A DNA stretch of 64,000 nt, from assembly GCF_000399685.1 (NCBI RefSeq), contig NZ_KB976987.1:2433954-2497953 (forward strand), given 5' to 3'. The notes beneath the pieces were generated by a model. That model saw only the letters and a program-made list of their open reading frames with translations. It made no database searches and was not told the DNA's origin. The translations under genes were made by a program, and so were the position numbers. The stretch's first letter is position 1. Each line of letters starts with the position of its first letter. Below, piece after piece: positions 20,535-29,903 of this stretch. The stretch comes from Acinetobacter pittii ANC 4050 (lineage in GTDB: Bacteria > Pseudomonadota > Gammaproteobacteria > Pseudomonadales > Moraxellaceae).

Positions 20535-20804
20535 TTAATCTGCCTCATAAAATTTTGCGGCGAATAACGCCTGTACTTCATTTAATGCTTGCTCTTCGTC
20601 GGTACCATCAATGACCAATCGCAAAGTGGTCCCTTTACCTGCACCTAACATCAGCAAAGACATAATATTTTTTGCATCTACTAAATGATCGCCTTTTCCA
20701 ATTTGGATCGACGAACGAAATTTTGTAGTGACCTCTATCAGTTTTCCTGATGCACGAGCATGTAAACCGAGTTTATTAATTACATCAACAGTTGTGTCTA
20801 TCAT
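20535..20804 (-). CDS. ptsO: HPr-family phosphocarrier protein (NPr)
   Basis: Small phosphocarrier of the nitrogen-type PTS. The 89 residues from [19 protein letters not shown] (ATG at 20804) contain the phosphorylated His in GLHARAS and the regulatory-site region [15 protein letters not shown], where a Ser matches HPr Ser46. The ATG overlaps the rapZ stop by 4 nt (ATGA), so the 103-codon open frame should be trimmed. Next to rapZ, as in the E. coli rpoN operon, but here without rpoN, hpf or ptsN nearby. Confidence 0.92.
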   Translation of the reverse strand: MIDTTVDVINKLGLHARASGKLIEVTTKFRSSIQIGKGDHLVDAKNIMSLLMLGAGKGTTLRLVIDGTDEEQALNEVQALFAAKFYEAD

Positions 20805-21652
20805 GACCAGTGCTTCATTTCTCTGTGTAAGACCTGAACAGACCATTCTGCCTCAAGTGCTTGTTTTAGTCTATCTACGATATAAACGGAACGATGTTGG
20901 CCCCCAGTGCAACCAATAGAAATCGTCATATAGTGACGATGTCCTTCAGCAAATGCTGGAAGCCATTTTTTTAAGAAGTGAAGAATATCGTCAAACATTT
21001 CGTTTGCTTGCGGACTTGCTTCTAAAAATAGCCTTACTGGCTCATCCAAACCAGAAAAACGTCTTAATTCTAAATCCCAATGCGGATTTGGTAAATGCCG
21101 TACATCAAAAACATAATCAGCATCTAAAGGAATGCCATGTTTATATCCAAATGACTGCAATATGACAATAAGCTTATCTGACTGGCCCAATTTAGACAGT
21201 AAAATATGCTTTAAATCATGAACACTTTTATCTGTTGTATCAATATGAACCGTGGCACGGAACTGAATTGGGAGCAGCAACTGCTTTTCTTCATGGATAC
21301 ATTGCAACAGACTTTTAAAACGATTAGCCAATGGATGTGGACGACGTGATGCACTAAAACGTGCAATCAAATCCTGATCTTGGGTAGTGAGATAAATCAC
21401 ATCAACCGTGCCATGTTTTTGTAGTTGCTCAAAAACATGATCAAACTCTTGCATGTCTGCACGAGTACTTCGAACATCCACACCTAATGCCAATTGCTCT
21501 AGGTTATTTTCATGATCTAGCTTTGCCACAATTTCAGGCAGCAATGCCAAAGGCAAATTATCAATACAGTAATAGCCCAAATCTTCTAATACTTGGAGAG
21601 CTGAAGATTTTCCTGAACCAGACTGTCCTGTCACGATAAGTATACGCTTCAT
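20801..21652 (-). CDS. rapZ: RNase adapter protein RapZ (YvcJ/YhbJ family)
   Basis: In E. coli it brings RNase E to the small RNA GlmZ and so controls glmS, and it senses glucosamine-6-phosphate. The 283 residues carry Walker A GQSGSGKS (8-15), [21 protein letters not shown] (in part), and the C-terminal [10 protein letters not shown] metabolite-binding segment. It sits 23 nt after panC and overlaps npr by 4 nt. Whether GlmY/GlmZ exist in this organism cannot be seen, so its RNA target is open. Confidence 0.95.
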   Translation of the reverse strand: MKRILIVTGQSGSGKSSALQVLEDLGYYCIDNLPLALLPEIVAKLDHENNLEQLALGVDVRSTRADMQEFDHVFEQLQKHGTVDVIYLTTQDQDLIARFSASRRPHPLANRFKSLLQCIHEEKQLLLPIQFRATVHIDTTDKSVHDLKHILLSKLGQSDKLIVILQSFGYKHGIPLDADYVFDVRHLPNPHWDLELRRFSGLDEPVRLFLEASPQANEMFDDILHFLKKWLPAFAEGHRHYMTISIGCTGGQHRSVYIVDRLKQALEAEWSVQVLHREMKHWS

Positions 21653-21675
21653 GGCATGGCTGTCCTTTGATCTGT

Positions 21676-22524
21676 TTATTGGGGTGTAAAGGCAACTTCT
21701 AAATTATCAATCAAACGAGTTGCACCCAATTTTGCCGCGACAAACAACACAATATCACGATCAAACTGAGCAGCAGGTAACAGATTTGACTGACGAGCTT
21801 CGACATAATCCACAACAAAGCCATTATCTGTCAACTGAGTTTTAATATCTTCTAAAACTTGTTGTAGAACTTTACCTTGATGTAACTGTTGTTCAGCTTG
21901 CTTTAAACTTTGATAAATAACCGGAGCGACTTGACGTTGTTCAGGGCTTAAATAACCATTTCTTGAGCTAAGGGCCAAGCCATCTGCTGCACGAACAATT
22001 GGCACGCCAATGACTTCTAAAGGGATATTTAAGTCTTGTACAAACTGACGAATAACTGCTAACTGTTGATAATCTTTTTGACCAAAGAAAGCATAGTTAG
22101 GCTGTACAATATTAAAAAGTTTGGTGACCACCAACGCTACGCCATCAAAATGTCCTGGACGCGAGCTACCACATAAATCATCCGTAATTTGGCTGACACT
22201 TATGTTGGTTAAACGAGGCTGAGTACCGTACATTTGCTCAACCGACGGCGCAAAAATAATGTCACAGCCGACATCGGCCAATAGGCGGCTATCTTGCTCT
22301 AAAGTACGAGGATAGTTATCAAAATCTTCACCCGGTCCAAATTGAGTTGGATTTACGAAGATGCTAACAACGACAACATCACATAACTTTTTCGCTTCAC
22401 GAACAAGTGTGAGATGTCCTTCATGTAGATTTCCCATAGTTGGGACAAAACCAATAATTTTACGCGCAGCTCTAGCAGGATTTAAAGACGCTGCAAGACC
22501 TTGTATGGTGGTTTCTGTTTTCAT
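21676..22524 (-). CDS. panC: Pantothenate synthetase
   Basis: ATP-dependent condensation of pantoate and beta-alanine to pantothenate, the coenzyme A precursor. The 282 residues show the HIGH-type nucleotide loop in [39 protein letters not shown] and the KMSKS-like LSSRNGYLS. Length is standard. It starts 3 nt after the panB stop, so the two pathway genes are tightly coupled. Confidence 0.97.
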   Translation of the reverse strand: MKTETTIQGLAASLNPARAARKIIGFVPTMGNLHEGHLTLVREAKKLCDVVVVSIFVNPTQFGPGEDFDNYPRTLEQDSRLLADVGCDIIFAPSVEQMYGTQPRLTNISVSQITDDLCGSSRPGHFDGVALVVTKLFNIVQPNYAFFGQKDYQQLAVIRQFVQDLNIPLEVIGVPIVRAADGLALSSRNGYLSPEQRQVAPVIYQSLKQAEQQLHQGKVLQQVLEDIKTQLTDNGFVVDYVEARQSNLLPAAQFDRDIVLFVAAKLGATRLIDNLEVAFTPQ

Positions 22525-22527
22525 GAA

Positions 22528-23337
22528 TTACAGCTCAACGTGGAAAGTATGTTCTTTGGCAGGGAATGATTGATCCTGCACAGCAGCGTGAAAAGCTTTA
22601 AATGCATCTAAAATGGCAGTTTCACCAGATTGTTCTTTCATAAAGTTACGAACAAAACGCGCAACTCGACCAAAAGTTAAACCCAGCATGTCTTGTACTA
22701 CAAGTACCTGACCATCAGTCGCATTACCCGCACCAATACCAATTACAGGCGTATTCGGGAATAGTTCAGCAATTTCTTGTCCCAACTGAGCAGGTACACA
22801 TTCAAGCAATAGAACTGCTGCGCCAGCCTCAACCACAGCTGTACAGTCGGCAATAAGCTGATCTGCTGTTTCACGTGTTTTAGCTTGTAATTTATATCCA
22901 CCAAATACGTGTACAGATTGAGGGGTTAAGCCTAAATGTACGCAAACAGGTACGCCATTACGGGTTAAAACCTGTACGGTCTCACTTAACCATGCACCGC
23001 CTTCAATTTTGATCATTTGAGCGCCAGCTTGCATGACTGTTCTTGCGTTTTGCAAAGCATCATTTAAAGTCGCATAACTCATAAATGGCAAGTCAGTCAT
23101 AATTAAGGCATGTTGGTTACCACGACGAACTGCTGCCGTATGATAAGCCATGTCTTCAACAGTTACAGGTAAAGTTGAGTCACGACCTTGAATTGCCATT
23201 CCAAGAGAATCACCAATTAAGATAGTATCAATTTCAGCAAGTTCCATTGCTTTTGCCATACTCGCATCGTAACAAGTTAGGCAAGAGAACTTACGTCCTT
23301 CGGCTTTAAATTTTCTTAAGTCACTTAGACTAATCAT
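22528..23337 (-). CDS. panB: 3-methyl-2-oxobutanoate hydroxymethyltransferase
   Basis: Makes ketopantoate from 2-oxoisovalerate and methylene-tetrahydrofolate. The 269-residue TIM barrel has LTCYDASMAKAMELAEIDTIL (in part), metal-binding GDSLGMAIQG and the conserved MIKIEGG and HLGLTPQSVH. It lies between folK (45 nt upstream) and panC (3 nt downstream), grouping folate and pantothenate synthesis; the PanB reaction uses a folate cofactor. Confidence 0.97.
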   Translation of the reverse strand: MISLSDLRKFKAEGRKFSCLTCYDASMAKAMELAEIDTILIGDSLGMAIQGRDSTLPVTVEDMAYHTAAVRRGNQHALIMTDLPFMSYATLNDALQNARTVMQAGAQMIKIEGGAWLSETVQVLTRNGVPVCVHLGLTPQSVHVFGGYKLQAKTRETADQLIADCTAVVEAGAAVLLLECVPAQLGQEIAELFPNTPVIGIGAGNATDGQVLVVQDMLGLTFGRVARFVRNFMKEQSGETAILDAFKAFHAAVQDQSFPAKEHTFHVEL

Positions 23338-23382
23338 GATGGTATCCTCTACAGGAGTTTGCAGAACGTAATAAGTCAGACT

Positions 23383-23865
23383 TTAAGCCCAAGACTCATC
23401 AGCAAGTACAGTCAGCGTTGGCTGCTGTAAGAGTTCTAAATTTTTAAGTGGCTGATCATCAATATGTAAATCAGCATCTAAATCTAATAAAGGAATTACA
23501 ACGAAATCTCGTTCTAAAATTCCAATGTGCGGCACTGTTAAGCGCTCATTTTGAATTTTTTCATTGCCATATATCAGCAAATCCAGATCTAAAGTACGCT
23601 CGCCCCAACGACGAAGACGCACACGACCAGCTTCTTGCTCAAATCGCTGCAACTGGTCTAATAAATCTAAAGGCGTGAGATCTGTATTTAACTCGGCTAC
23701 AGCATTTAAATAATTTGGTTGATCTTGAGGCCCCATAGGTGGGCTTTGATAAAGTCTAGAAACTTTCACCGCACCTAAAGTTTTAAGCTTAGCAATGGCT
23801 TCAGATAAAATTTGGCGCGAATCGCCCAAATTACTACCTAAACCAATATAAGTCTTCGTTGTCAT
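23383..23865 (-). CDS. folK: 2-amino-4-hydroxy-6-hydroxymethyldihydropteridine pyrophosphokinase
   Basis: Transfers pyrophosphate from ATP to hydroxymethyl-dihydropterin in folate synthesis. The 160 residues include YIGLGSNLGDS at the start, YQSPPMGPQDQPNYLNAVAE and the signature RWGERTLDLDLLIYG with the metal-binding DLDL pair. The ATG overlaps the pcnB stop by 4 nt; the pcnB-folK-panBC order is widespread in gammaproteobacteria. Confidence 0.96.
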   Translation of the reverse strand: MTTKTYIGLGSNLGDSRQILSEAIAKLKTLGAVKVSRLYQSPPMGPQDQPNYLNAVAELNTDLTPLDLLDQLQRFEQEAGRVRLRRWGERTLDLDLLIYGNEKIQNERLTVPHIGILERDFVVIPLLDLDADLHIDDQPLKNLELLQQPTLTVLADESWA

Positions 23866-25328
23866 TGCGTTGGCCCAAAAATCACTTGGCTTAAATCGCG
23901 TTGTACTCGCTTACGCTTCAAAATCGGATGATCATTCATCGTCCCGCCTGCGTCTGAAGCAGTGGCTTTTTCAATAAAACGCCCCATCGATTGGTCTTGT
24001 CGAGTACGTTCTTTTTTTCCACGACGACTACGTGGTTCCGGAACATCAACCAAAGGCTCGATTTCCGTTTCAACTTTATTGTTTTCAACAGATTCGGTAG
24101 CAGCTTTACGACGACTTTTAGCTTTCTGACGATTGTATTGGCTAATCGCAGCTTCTTTTTCGTCATTCGACATTTCTTGGTAGGCTTCCCACCAGCTTCC
24201 CATTCCTTGTGTTGTGTCATCACCTGACTTTTCACGAAGTAACAAGAAGTCAAAACCAGCACGGAAACGTGCATGTCCTGCCAATGCTTCTATTTGCTGA
24301 GGTTTTGGATTAAGCAAACGAGTCTGCATTTCCCAAACTTCACGAATAAAAGTTTCTGCAAAACGAGGAATCACTGTGCGTGTTGCCTGACGCTTTAATA
24401 CATCTAAACCTGCCTGTGCACGTGCTTCAGCGGGTACAACACCTTTAGATAAATAAAATTCACAACGTTCTAAAAATGGTTGCCACAATAAGACCGCATA
24501 GAAAAACGCCGGATTAATTGTTTTACCAACTTGAATACGTTGATCTGTATTCTTTGCTGCTCTTAAAATAAATGGTGTGAGATTCGGCTGAATATCAGCA
24601 AAGAGTTGTTTCCAGACTCCAAACTCAATCAACATTGGCAAAACACGTGCCAAATGCCCCATTGTAAAAAGCTTCTGCGATTCATCATATAAACGATGCG
24701 GAGAAACATCACGCAGTAACTGCGTCATCTCTGCATCAAATATATCGAGAATATTTGAATCAATTTTGAAATTTAATTTGGCTGCAAAACGTAATGTTCG
24801 CAGCATACGCACTGGGTCTTCTTCAAAACGCTGTGCTGGGTCACCTAATAAACGTAGAGTTTTATTTTTTACATCGTCAATGGCTTTGCAGAAATCGAGC
24901 ACAATACTCTTACGCGGTTGGTAATATAGCGTATTGATAGAAAAGTCACGGCGAGCAAAGTCTTGTTCGATAGTTCCCCAATTATTGTCACGTAAAATCA
25001 TGCCCGAGGCACTGGTGACAGCTTTTTTAGGAGGAGCACGGAAAGTTGCAACTTCAATGAGCTCACGCCCTGAATAGACATGTGCTAATTCAAATCGACG
25101 GCCAATGATTCGACAACGTCGACCAAAAACTTCTTTAATTTGGGAAGGTGTTGCATTAGTGACTGCATCGAAATCTTTAGGATTAAGCCCTAGCATTAAA
25201 TCACGGACACCACCCCCAACAATATAAGCTTCATAGCCTGCTTTGGTCAGGCTATCGATCACATCTAAAATCGAAGAAGGAAGTTGGGCTGTGGACAAAC
25301 CACATTTTGACGCTCGCAAGGTTTGCAA
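23862..25328 (-). CDS. pcnB: Poly(A) polymerase I, TTG start
   Basis: Adds 3' poly(A) tails that speed RNA decay. The 488 residues hold the class II nucleotidyltransferase head: VGGGVRDLMLG (37-47) and the catalytic pair in KDFDAVTNATP (Asp52, Asp54), then RRDFSINTLYYQP and EEDPVRMLRTLRFAAKL. The basic C-terminal tail (RRGKKERTRQ) resembles that of E. coli PAP I. Translation starts at TTG (25328), 10 nt after GGAG. The first in-frame ATG is Met45 inside the active-site motif, and a stop lies seven codons above the TTG. E. coli pcnB also uses a non-ATG start. Confidence 0.93.
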   Translation of the reverse strand: MQTLRASKCGLSTAQLPSSILDVIDSLTKAGYEAYIVGGGVRDLMLGLNPKDFDAVTNATPSQIKEVFGRRCRIIGRRFELAHVYSGRELIEVATFRAPPKKAVTSASGMILRDNNWGTIEQDFARRDFSINTLYYQPRKSIVLDFCKAIDDVKNKTLRLLGDPAQRFEEDPVRMLRTLRFAAKLNFKIDSNILDIFDAEMTQLLRDVSPHRLYDESQKLFTMGHLARVLPMLIEFGVWKQLFADIQPNLTPFILRAAKNTDQRIQVGKTINPAFFYAVLLWQPFLERCEFYLSKGVVPAEARAQAGLDVLKRQATRTVIPRFAETFIREVWEMQTRLLNPKPQQIEALAGHARFRAGFDFLLLREKSGDDTTQGMGSWWEAYQEMSNDEKEAAISQYNRQKAKSRRKAATESVENNKVETEIEPLVDVPEPRSRRGKKERTRQDQSMGRFIEKATASDAGGTMNDHPILKRKRVQRDLSQVIFGPTQ

Positions 25329-25453
25329 AAGACGCTGTCTCCTACGTCAGGACGTAAATAACAAGTTGTCGCTAATCATAGCTCTAACGCACACAAAGGG
25401 CAATTTGATTCTCTGTAGTTTGCGCATGAAATGACAATTGACAGACAGATAAT

Positions 25454-25858
25454 TTATAAAGTCAAACGTGCTTTATTCTTTTCAAAAATGGCTGGACCAA
25501 TGCCCTTTACATTTTTAAATTCATCAATATTTTTAAAGCCACCATTCTTTTGACGGTATTCTACAATCGCTTGAGCCTTTTTTTCACCAATACCTTTTAG
25601 CTTTTGAAGCTCATCAATATTGGCTTGATTCAAGCGAATTTGTCCTGACGAATCAGTCATAGATGAGCTTTTTGAAGCATTAGAATGAGAGGCGTGTTGC
25701 ATGCTCAACCTCTGATCATACATTTGTTGCTTCGCCTTCCACTCCTTAAAATTTTGATCAAAAGATTGAGCGTGAACAAAATTTGATGAAATCAGGCTCC
25801 AAAATAAAGCAATGAAAATATAGTGTTTATTCTTCCAAAGATTCATGCTGAGCTGCAT
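25454..25858 (-). CDS. comEA: ComEA-like helix-hairpin-helix protein
   Basis: A 134-residue exported DNA-binding protein candidate for DNA uptake. Residues 1-30 form a signal peptide (NKHYIFIALFWSLISSNFVHA). A Ser- and Gln-rich spacer leads to a double helix-hairpin-helix domain (about 78-133: LNQANIDELQKLKGIGEKKA, then FKNVKGIGPAIFEKNK). In transformable bacteria ComEA ratchets DNA through the periplasm, and Acinetobacter is naturally competent. The ATG at 25858, 9 nt after AGGGG, overlaps mazG by 32 nt; an ATG at 25846 is possible. Other HhH proteins of this shape exist. Confidence 0.85.
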   Translation of the reverse strand: MQLSMNLWKNKHYIFIALFWSLISSNFVHAQSFDQNFKEWKAKQQMYDQRLSMQHASHSNASKSSSMTDSSGQIRLNQANIDELQKLKGIGEKKAQAIVEYRQKNGGFKNIDEFKNVKGIGPAIFEKNKARLTL

Positions 25859-26633
25859 GTGTTTTTTCCCCTAACTTTAATTGCCGCTTTGCCTGATTCC
25901 ACAATTCATCCATTTCAGACAAAGTCATGTCTTCTAGTGTTCTTTGCTGTTTTTGCGCCTGGTCTTCAATAAAAGCAAAACGACTTCTAAACTTATGTAT
26001 TGTTGATAAAAGTGATGTTTCACTTGAAATCGCAAGTTTACGTCCAACATTGACCAATGAAAACAGGCAATCGCCAAATTCATCTTGAATTTCATCAATA
26101 TTTTTATTTTTTAATGCCTGCTTAAACTCACCTAATTCTTCTTCTAGTTTTTCATAAGCATCTTCTACTGTTTCAAAATCAAAGCCAACCTTAGCAACAT
26201 TTGCTTGTATTTCTTGTGCGTGTAATAGAGCTGGTCCATGTTTAATTTCGTCCAACCTTGATTGTGGCTTCCCTTGTTTTTCTTGCTGTTTAATTTGTTT
26301 CCAAAGCTCACTGACTTGTTCTGGGGTTAAGTTATTAAATTGATCTGCCTGAAAAACATGAGGATGACGACGAATTAGCTTTTCACTGATTGCCTCAACA
26401 ACATCTTGAAAGTTAAAAGCACCTTGCTCACTAAACATCTGTGATTGAAATACAACTTGTAATAACAAATCTCCCAGCTCATTTCGGATTTCATTCATAT
26501 CGCCTTGACGAATCGCCGCCTCAACTTCATATGCCTCTTCAATCGCATATTTAGTCAGTGACATTGGGGTTTGTTGTTGATCCCACGGACATTTTTCACG
26601 TAACTCTTGCATAATTTTAAGCAATTTATCCAT
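25827..26633 (-). CDS. mazG: Nucleoside triphosphate pyrophosphohydrolase MazG
   Basis: Hydrolyses NTPs and dNTPs to monophosphates; in E. coli it lowers ppGpp under stress. The 268 residues have two MazG domains: the first with KCPWDQQQTPMSL, EEAYEVEAAI and ELGDLLLQVVF, the second with KLEEELGEFKQAL and EFGDCLFSLVN. The ATG at 26633 follows GAGGG by 6 nt; the TTG four codons earlier overlaps that site and is rejected. The relA gene is close by but separated by an SDR gene on the other strand. Confidence 0.95.
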   Translation of the reverse strand: MDKLLKIMQELREKCPWDQQQTPMSLTKYAIEEAYEVEAAIRQGDMNEIRNELGDLLLQVVFQSQMFSEQGAFNFQDVVEAISEKLIRRHPHVFQADQFNNLTPEQVSELWKQIKQQEKQGKPQSRLDEIKHGPALLHAQEIQANVAKVGFDFETVEDAYEKLEEELGEFKQALKNKNIDEIQDEFGDCLFSLVNVGRKLAISSETSLLSTIHKFRSRFAFIEDQAQKQQRTLEDMTLSEMDELWNQAKRQLKLGEKTHAAQHESLEE

Positions 26634-26745
26634 GGTAACCCTCAAGTTTAAAAAGTCGGTCAGTAAAACTAAGATTTTAATTTGCTATGATCAAAATCAA
26701 AGCGATTAAATCAGTCGCACTATTGTACTGAGAAAGAGAAAAAAT

Positions 26746-27519
26746 ATGGGATACAGTATTCTGATTAGTGGCGCTGCTCAAGGTATTGGGGCTGAAATTG
26801 CACAGGTATTCTACAAACAAGGATATAAAATAGGCATTTATGATATTAATGAATCGCTTGCTCAAGAACTAGCAAATACCTTAGGGCCAAATGCTCGTGC
26901 CGGCTACCTAGATGTAAGCGATTACAATCAATGGCAACACATATTAAAAGAATTTACCAACTGGGCTGGCGAACTCAACATATTGGTCAATAATGCCGGT
27001 ATTTTATATTCTGGAGCATTTGAAACAACTGATATTAAAGCTCATCAAAGAACAATAAATATTAATGTAAATGGTGTCATCAATGGCTGTCATGCTGCTC
27101 TACCCTATTTAAAACAAGCGTCTTTTGCACGCGTCATCAACCTTTCTTCGGCCTCTGCAATTTATGGGCAAGCTGATTTGATTTCTTATTCAGCCAGTAA
27201 ATTTGCAGTTCGCGGAATTACCGAAGGTTTGGATGTCGAATGGAAAAAATATGGTATTCGTGTTTTAGATGTAATGCCGCTATTTGTACAAACCGCAATG
27301 GTTAACAATATGGATGCAGGCACCATTCAAAATATGGGAATAGATTTAACCCCAAATGATATTGCTCAGCAGGTGCTTACGCTTGTAGAGAAAAAAGCTC
27401 ACTTTTGGACACCTACTCACACTCCGGTTGGCATAAAAACCAAACTGCTTTATCAGCTCTCAACATTAAGCCCTCAGTTTTTAAACCGACTTACTAATAT
27501 TTATTTATCGAGAAAGTAA
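26746..27519 (+). CDS. Short-chain dehydrogenase/reductase (classical SDR)
   Basis: NAD(P)-dependent oxidoreductase of 257 residues. It has the cofactor motif SGAAQGIG (8-15), acidic YDIN at the end of beta-2 (favouring NAD), LVNNAGIL, the catalytic Ser in VINLSSAS and the YSASK catalytic pair. The C-terminal end (FWTPTHTPVGIKTKLLYQLS) resembles SDRs acting on hydrophobic substrates, but none can be named. GAAAGAGAA precedes the ATG. A single-gene unit placed between mazG and relA. Confidence 0.9.
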   Translation: MGYSILISGAAQGIGAEIAQVFYKQGYKIGIYDINESLAQELANTLGPNARAGYLDVSDYNQWQHILKEFTNWAGELNILVNNAGILYSGAFETTDIKAHQRTININVNGVINGCHAALPYLKQASFARVINLSSASAIYGQADLISYSASKFAVRGITEGLDVEWKKYGIRVLDVMPLFVQTAMVNNMDAGTIQNMGIDLTPNDIAQQVLTLVEKKAHFWTPTHTPVGIKTKLLYQLSTLSPQFLNRLTNIYLSRK

Positions 27520-27530
27520 TTTGCAATAAA

Positions 27531-27556
27531 AAAGGCTGTCATTTGACAGCCTTTTT
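27531..27556. terminator. Bidirectional terminator (SDR / relA)
   Basis: GGCTGTCA (27534-27541) pairs with TGACAGCC (27544-27551), with A and T runs on both sides, between convergent genes. Confidence 0.92.
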
Positions 27557-27566
27557 ACTCAATTTA

Positions 27567-29873
27567 TTAAACGCCTTGAATCATACGTCGCGCACTAATA
27601 ATTCCCGGTTGCTGCTCTAAGCGAGCCAATAAGCGAGAAAGCTGTGCTAAACCTTTAACCTCAATGAGCAACTTCATATTAGCAATACCATCTGCCTCAG
27701 AAATTGTATTGACCTGACGAATATTGATCTGGTCAGAGAAAATCACTTGAGTTAGGTCTTTAAGCAGGCCACGACGATCATAAGCTTCCACCACAATCTG
27801 AACGCTTTGACCACGTGTTGGCTGCATTTCCCAATCAGCTTCAACAGCACGCTCTGGCTCTTGCTTAATCATACGCTGATAGTCAGAACAAATGACTTTG
27901 TGGATGCTAACACCACGATTCAAAGTAATATATCCAGCGATTGATTCACCATGCACTGGTTGACAACATTGAGCAATGTGAAGCTCTACATTATCTAAAC
28001 CATCAATTAAAATTCCATGTGCTGATAGCGTATGGCTAGCACGCGGATTTAATGTTGGTTTAAGTACTAGCTCAGGCTCATCCTGATCTAGATGCATTTG
28101 GCGATTCACCTGATTAATCAAGGCATGTAAGCTAATATCACCACTAACCAGACTTACTAAAATGTCATCGCCCGTTTTCACATTAAAGTGTGACGAATAA
28201 TCGTTTAGGTCGATACTTTTTGGATGAATCGCTAGACGAGCTAACTCTTTATTAAGGAGTTCTCGGCCTACTTCAAGATTTTTACTACGATCTTGCTGTC
28301 TAAACCAATGACGCAACTTGTCACGTGCGCGTGAGGTTTTAATATAACCTAGAGAGTTCACCAACCAGTCACGGTTTGGTTCACGATCTTTTTTAGTTAA
28401 AATCTCAACCTGCTCACCCGTTTTTAAAGTATAGGTAAGTGGCACGTAACGCTGGTTGACACGCGCCGCATAACATTTGTTCCCTACTTCTGTATGCACG
28501 TGATAGGCAAAATCTAAAACTGTTGAACCGCGCGGCAATTCTTTAATATCGCCATCACGACTAAAAACATAAATCTTCTCAAAGCCTTCAAAGTCTTGTA
28601 ACTGTTCAAAGCCTTCTGTTTCATCTTCGTTTTGATGTACTGTCGTATCATTACGTTCTTGATAGTGCTCTAAAACAGCACGCAATGAATGCAAACGATG
28701 GTTAAAAGAATGGTCAGTATTCTTTGAACCTTCTTTATAGTTAAAGTGCGAACAAACACCTAACTCTGCTTCATCATGCATTTCATGAGTACGAATTTGT
28801 ACTTCAAGAGATTTATTTTCAGCAATTACAGCAGTATGTAATGAGCGATAACCATTTGCTTTTGGGTTGGTAATATAGTCATCAAACTGATGCGGAATAT
28901 GGCGCCAGATTTGATGTACGATACCTAAAGAGTGATAACACTCTGGCACACTATTGACCAATACACGCAAAGCACGAATGTCATAAAGTTGGTCGAAACT
29001 CAGGTTTTTGCTCTTCATTTTTCGATAAATCGAATAAATGTGTTTTGCACGACCTGTAATTTCAGCTTCGATGCCGTAAGACGCTAACTCATTTTTCAAA
29101 CGATCAATAACGAACTGAATATAATGCTCACGCTCTAAACGCTTTTCATTGAGTAATGAAGCAATTTCTTTATAGCGGTCTGGAGCCAAATAACGAAATG
29201 CTAGATCTTCAAGTTCCCATTTAAGCTGAGCAATACCGAGTCGATGTGCCAAAGGCGAATAAATAGTAAGAATTTCACGTGCTACACGTTCTTGACGTTC
29301 GCGAGAGGAATTTGCCAACTCTCGTAAAGAATAGGTACGTTCAGCAAGTTTAATTAAAACAACACGAACATCTTCGGTCACTGAAATCAGCATTTTATAA
29401 ATGCCGCTTAAATGTTCTCGCTGATTATTATTAAAATGATCTTCTAACCGTTTATTTTTCTCAATGAGTTCTGAGAGTTTACCCATCGCCAAAGTACCTT
29501 TGACAAGGTTATAAACTTGCTCTCCGAATTTCTGTTTTACTTCTTCTATATCGGTAATGTCTTCACGCACACTACGATAGAGCATTGCTGCCGATAGAGT
29601 ATCTTCATCTACATGCAAATGTGCCAGAATGTCGGCCATTCCAACGCCTGTAGCGAAAGTATTTGAACGATGATTAACCGTTGAGTCTAACTCTTTTTGC
29701 AGGGTTAAATGAGCAACCTGCTCAAGCTGTTCAAGCTTCGCCCCGTCTAATATTTCACGCACCCGATCCAACCATGAGGCTAAACCGATTTGCGTTTCGG
29801 CGGCATGCTCTACAGTCGTTTCCTCGGACAACTCAGTTAGTTGTTCAGGTAACTGTTCACGTACTGTGACCAT
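27567..29873 (-). CDS. relA: GTP pyrophosphokinase RelA
   Basis: Ribosome-bound (p)ppGpp synthetase of the stringent response, 768 residues. The N-terminal hydrolase-like domain has lost the HD metal motif (AAMLYRSVRED where SpoT has HD-E-D), so it cannot degrade ppGpp. The synthetase domain shows RAKHIYSIYRKMKSK and FDDYITNPKANGYRSLHT, where Phe-Asp-Asp is RelA-type. Then TGS (FSRDGDIKELPRGSTVLDFA), a Cys-rich domain (HIAQCCQPVHG) and a C-terminal ACT/RRM domain. Downstream of rlmD by 30 nt, as in E. coli rumA-relA. Confidence 0.95.
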   Translation of the reverse strand: MVTVREQLPEQLTELSEETTVEHAAETQIGLASWLDRVREILDGAKLEQLEQVAHLTLQKELDSTVNHRSNTFATGVGMADILAHLHVDEDTLSAAMLYRSVREDITDIEEVKQKFGEQVYNLVKGTLAMGKLSELIEKNKRLEDHFNNNQREHLSGIYKMLISVTEDVRVVLIKLAERTYSLRELANSSRERQERVAREILTIYSPLAHRLGIAQLKWELEDLAFRYLAPDRYKEIASLLNEKRLEREHYIQFVIDRLKNELASYGIEAEITGRAKHIYSIYRKMKSKNLSFDQLYDIRALRVLVNSVPECYHSLGIVHQIWRHIPHQFDDYITNPKANGYRSLHTAVIAENKSLEVQIRTHEMHDEAELGVCSHFNYKEGSKNTDHSFNHRLHSLRAVLEHYQERNDTTVHQNEDETEGFEQLQDFEGFEKIYVFSRDGDIKELPRGSTVLDFAYHVHTEVGNKCYAARVNQRYVPLTYTLKTGEQVEILTKKDREPNRDWLVNSLGYIKTSRARDKLRHWFRQQDRSKNLEVGRELLNKELARLAIHPKSIDLNDYSSHFNVKTGDDILVSLVSGDISLHALINQVNRQMHLDQDEPELVLKPTLNPRASHTLSAHGILIDGLDNVELHIAQCCQPVHGESIAGYITLNRGVSIHKVICSDYQRMIKQEPERAVEADWEMQPTRGQSVQIVVEAYDRRGLLKDLTQVIFSDQINIRQVNTISEADGIANMKLLIEVKGLAQLSRLLARLEQQPGIISARRMIQGV

Positions 29874-29903
29874 ACCATTCTCCTCAATATGTAACTCATG
29901 TTT

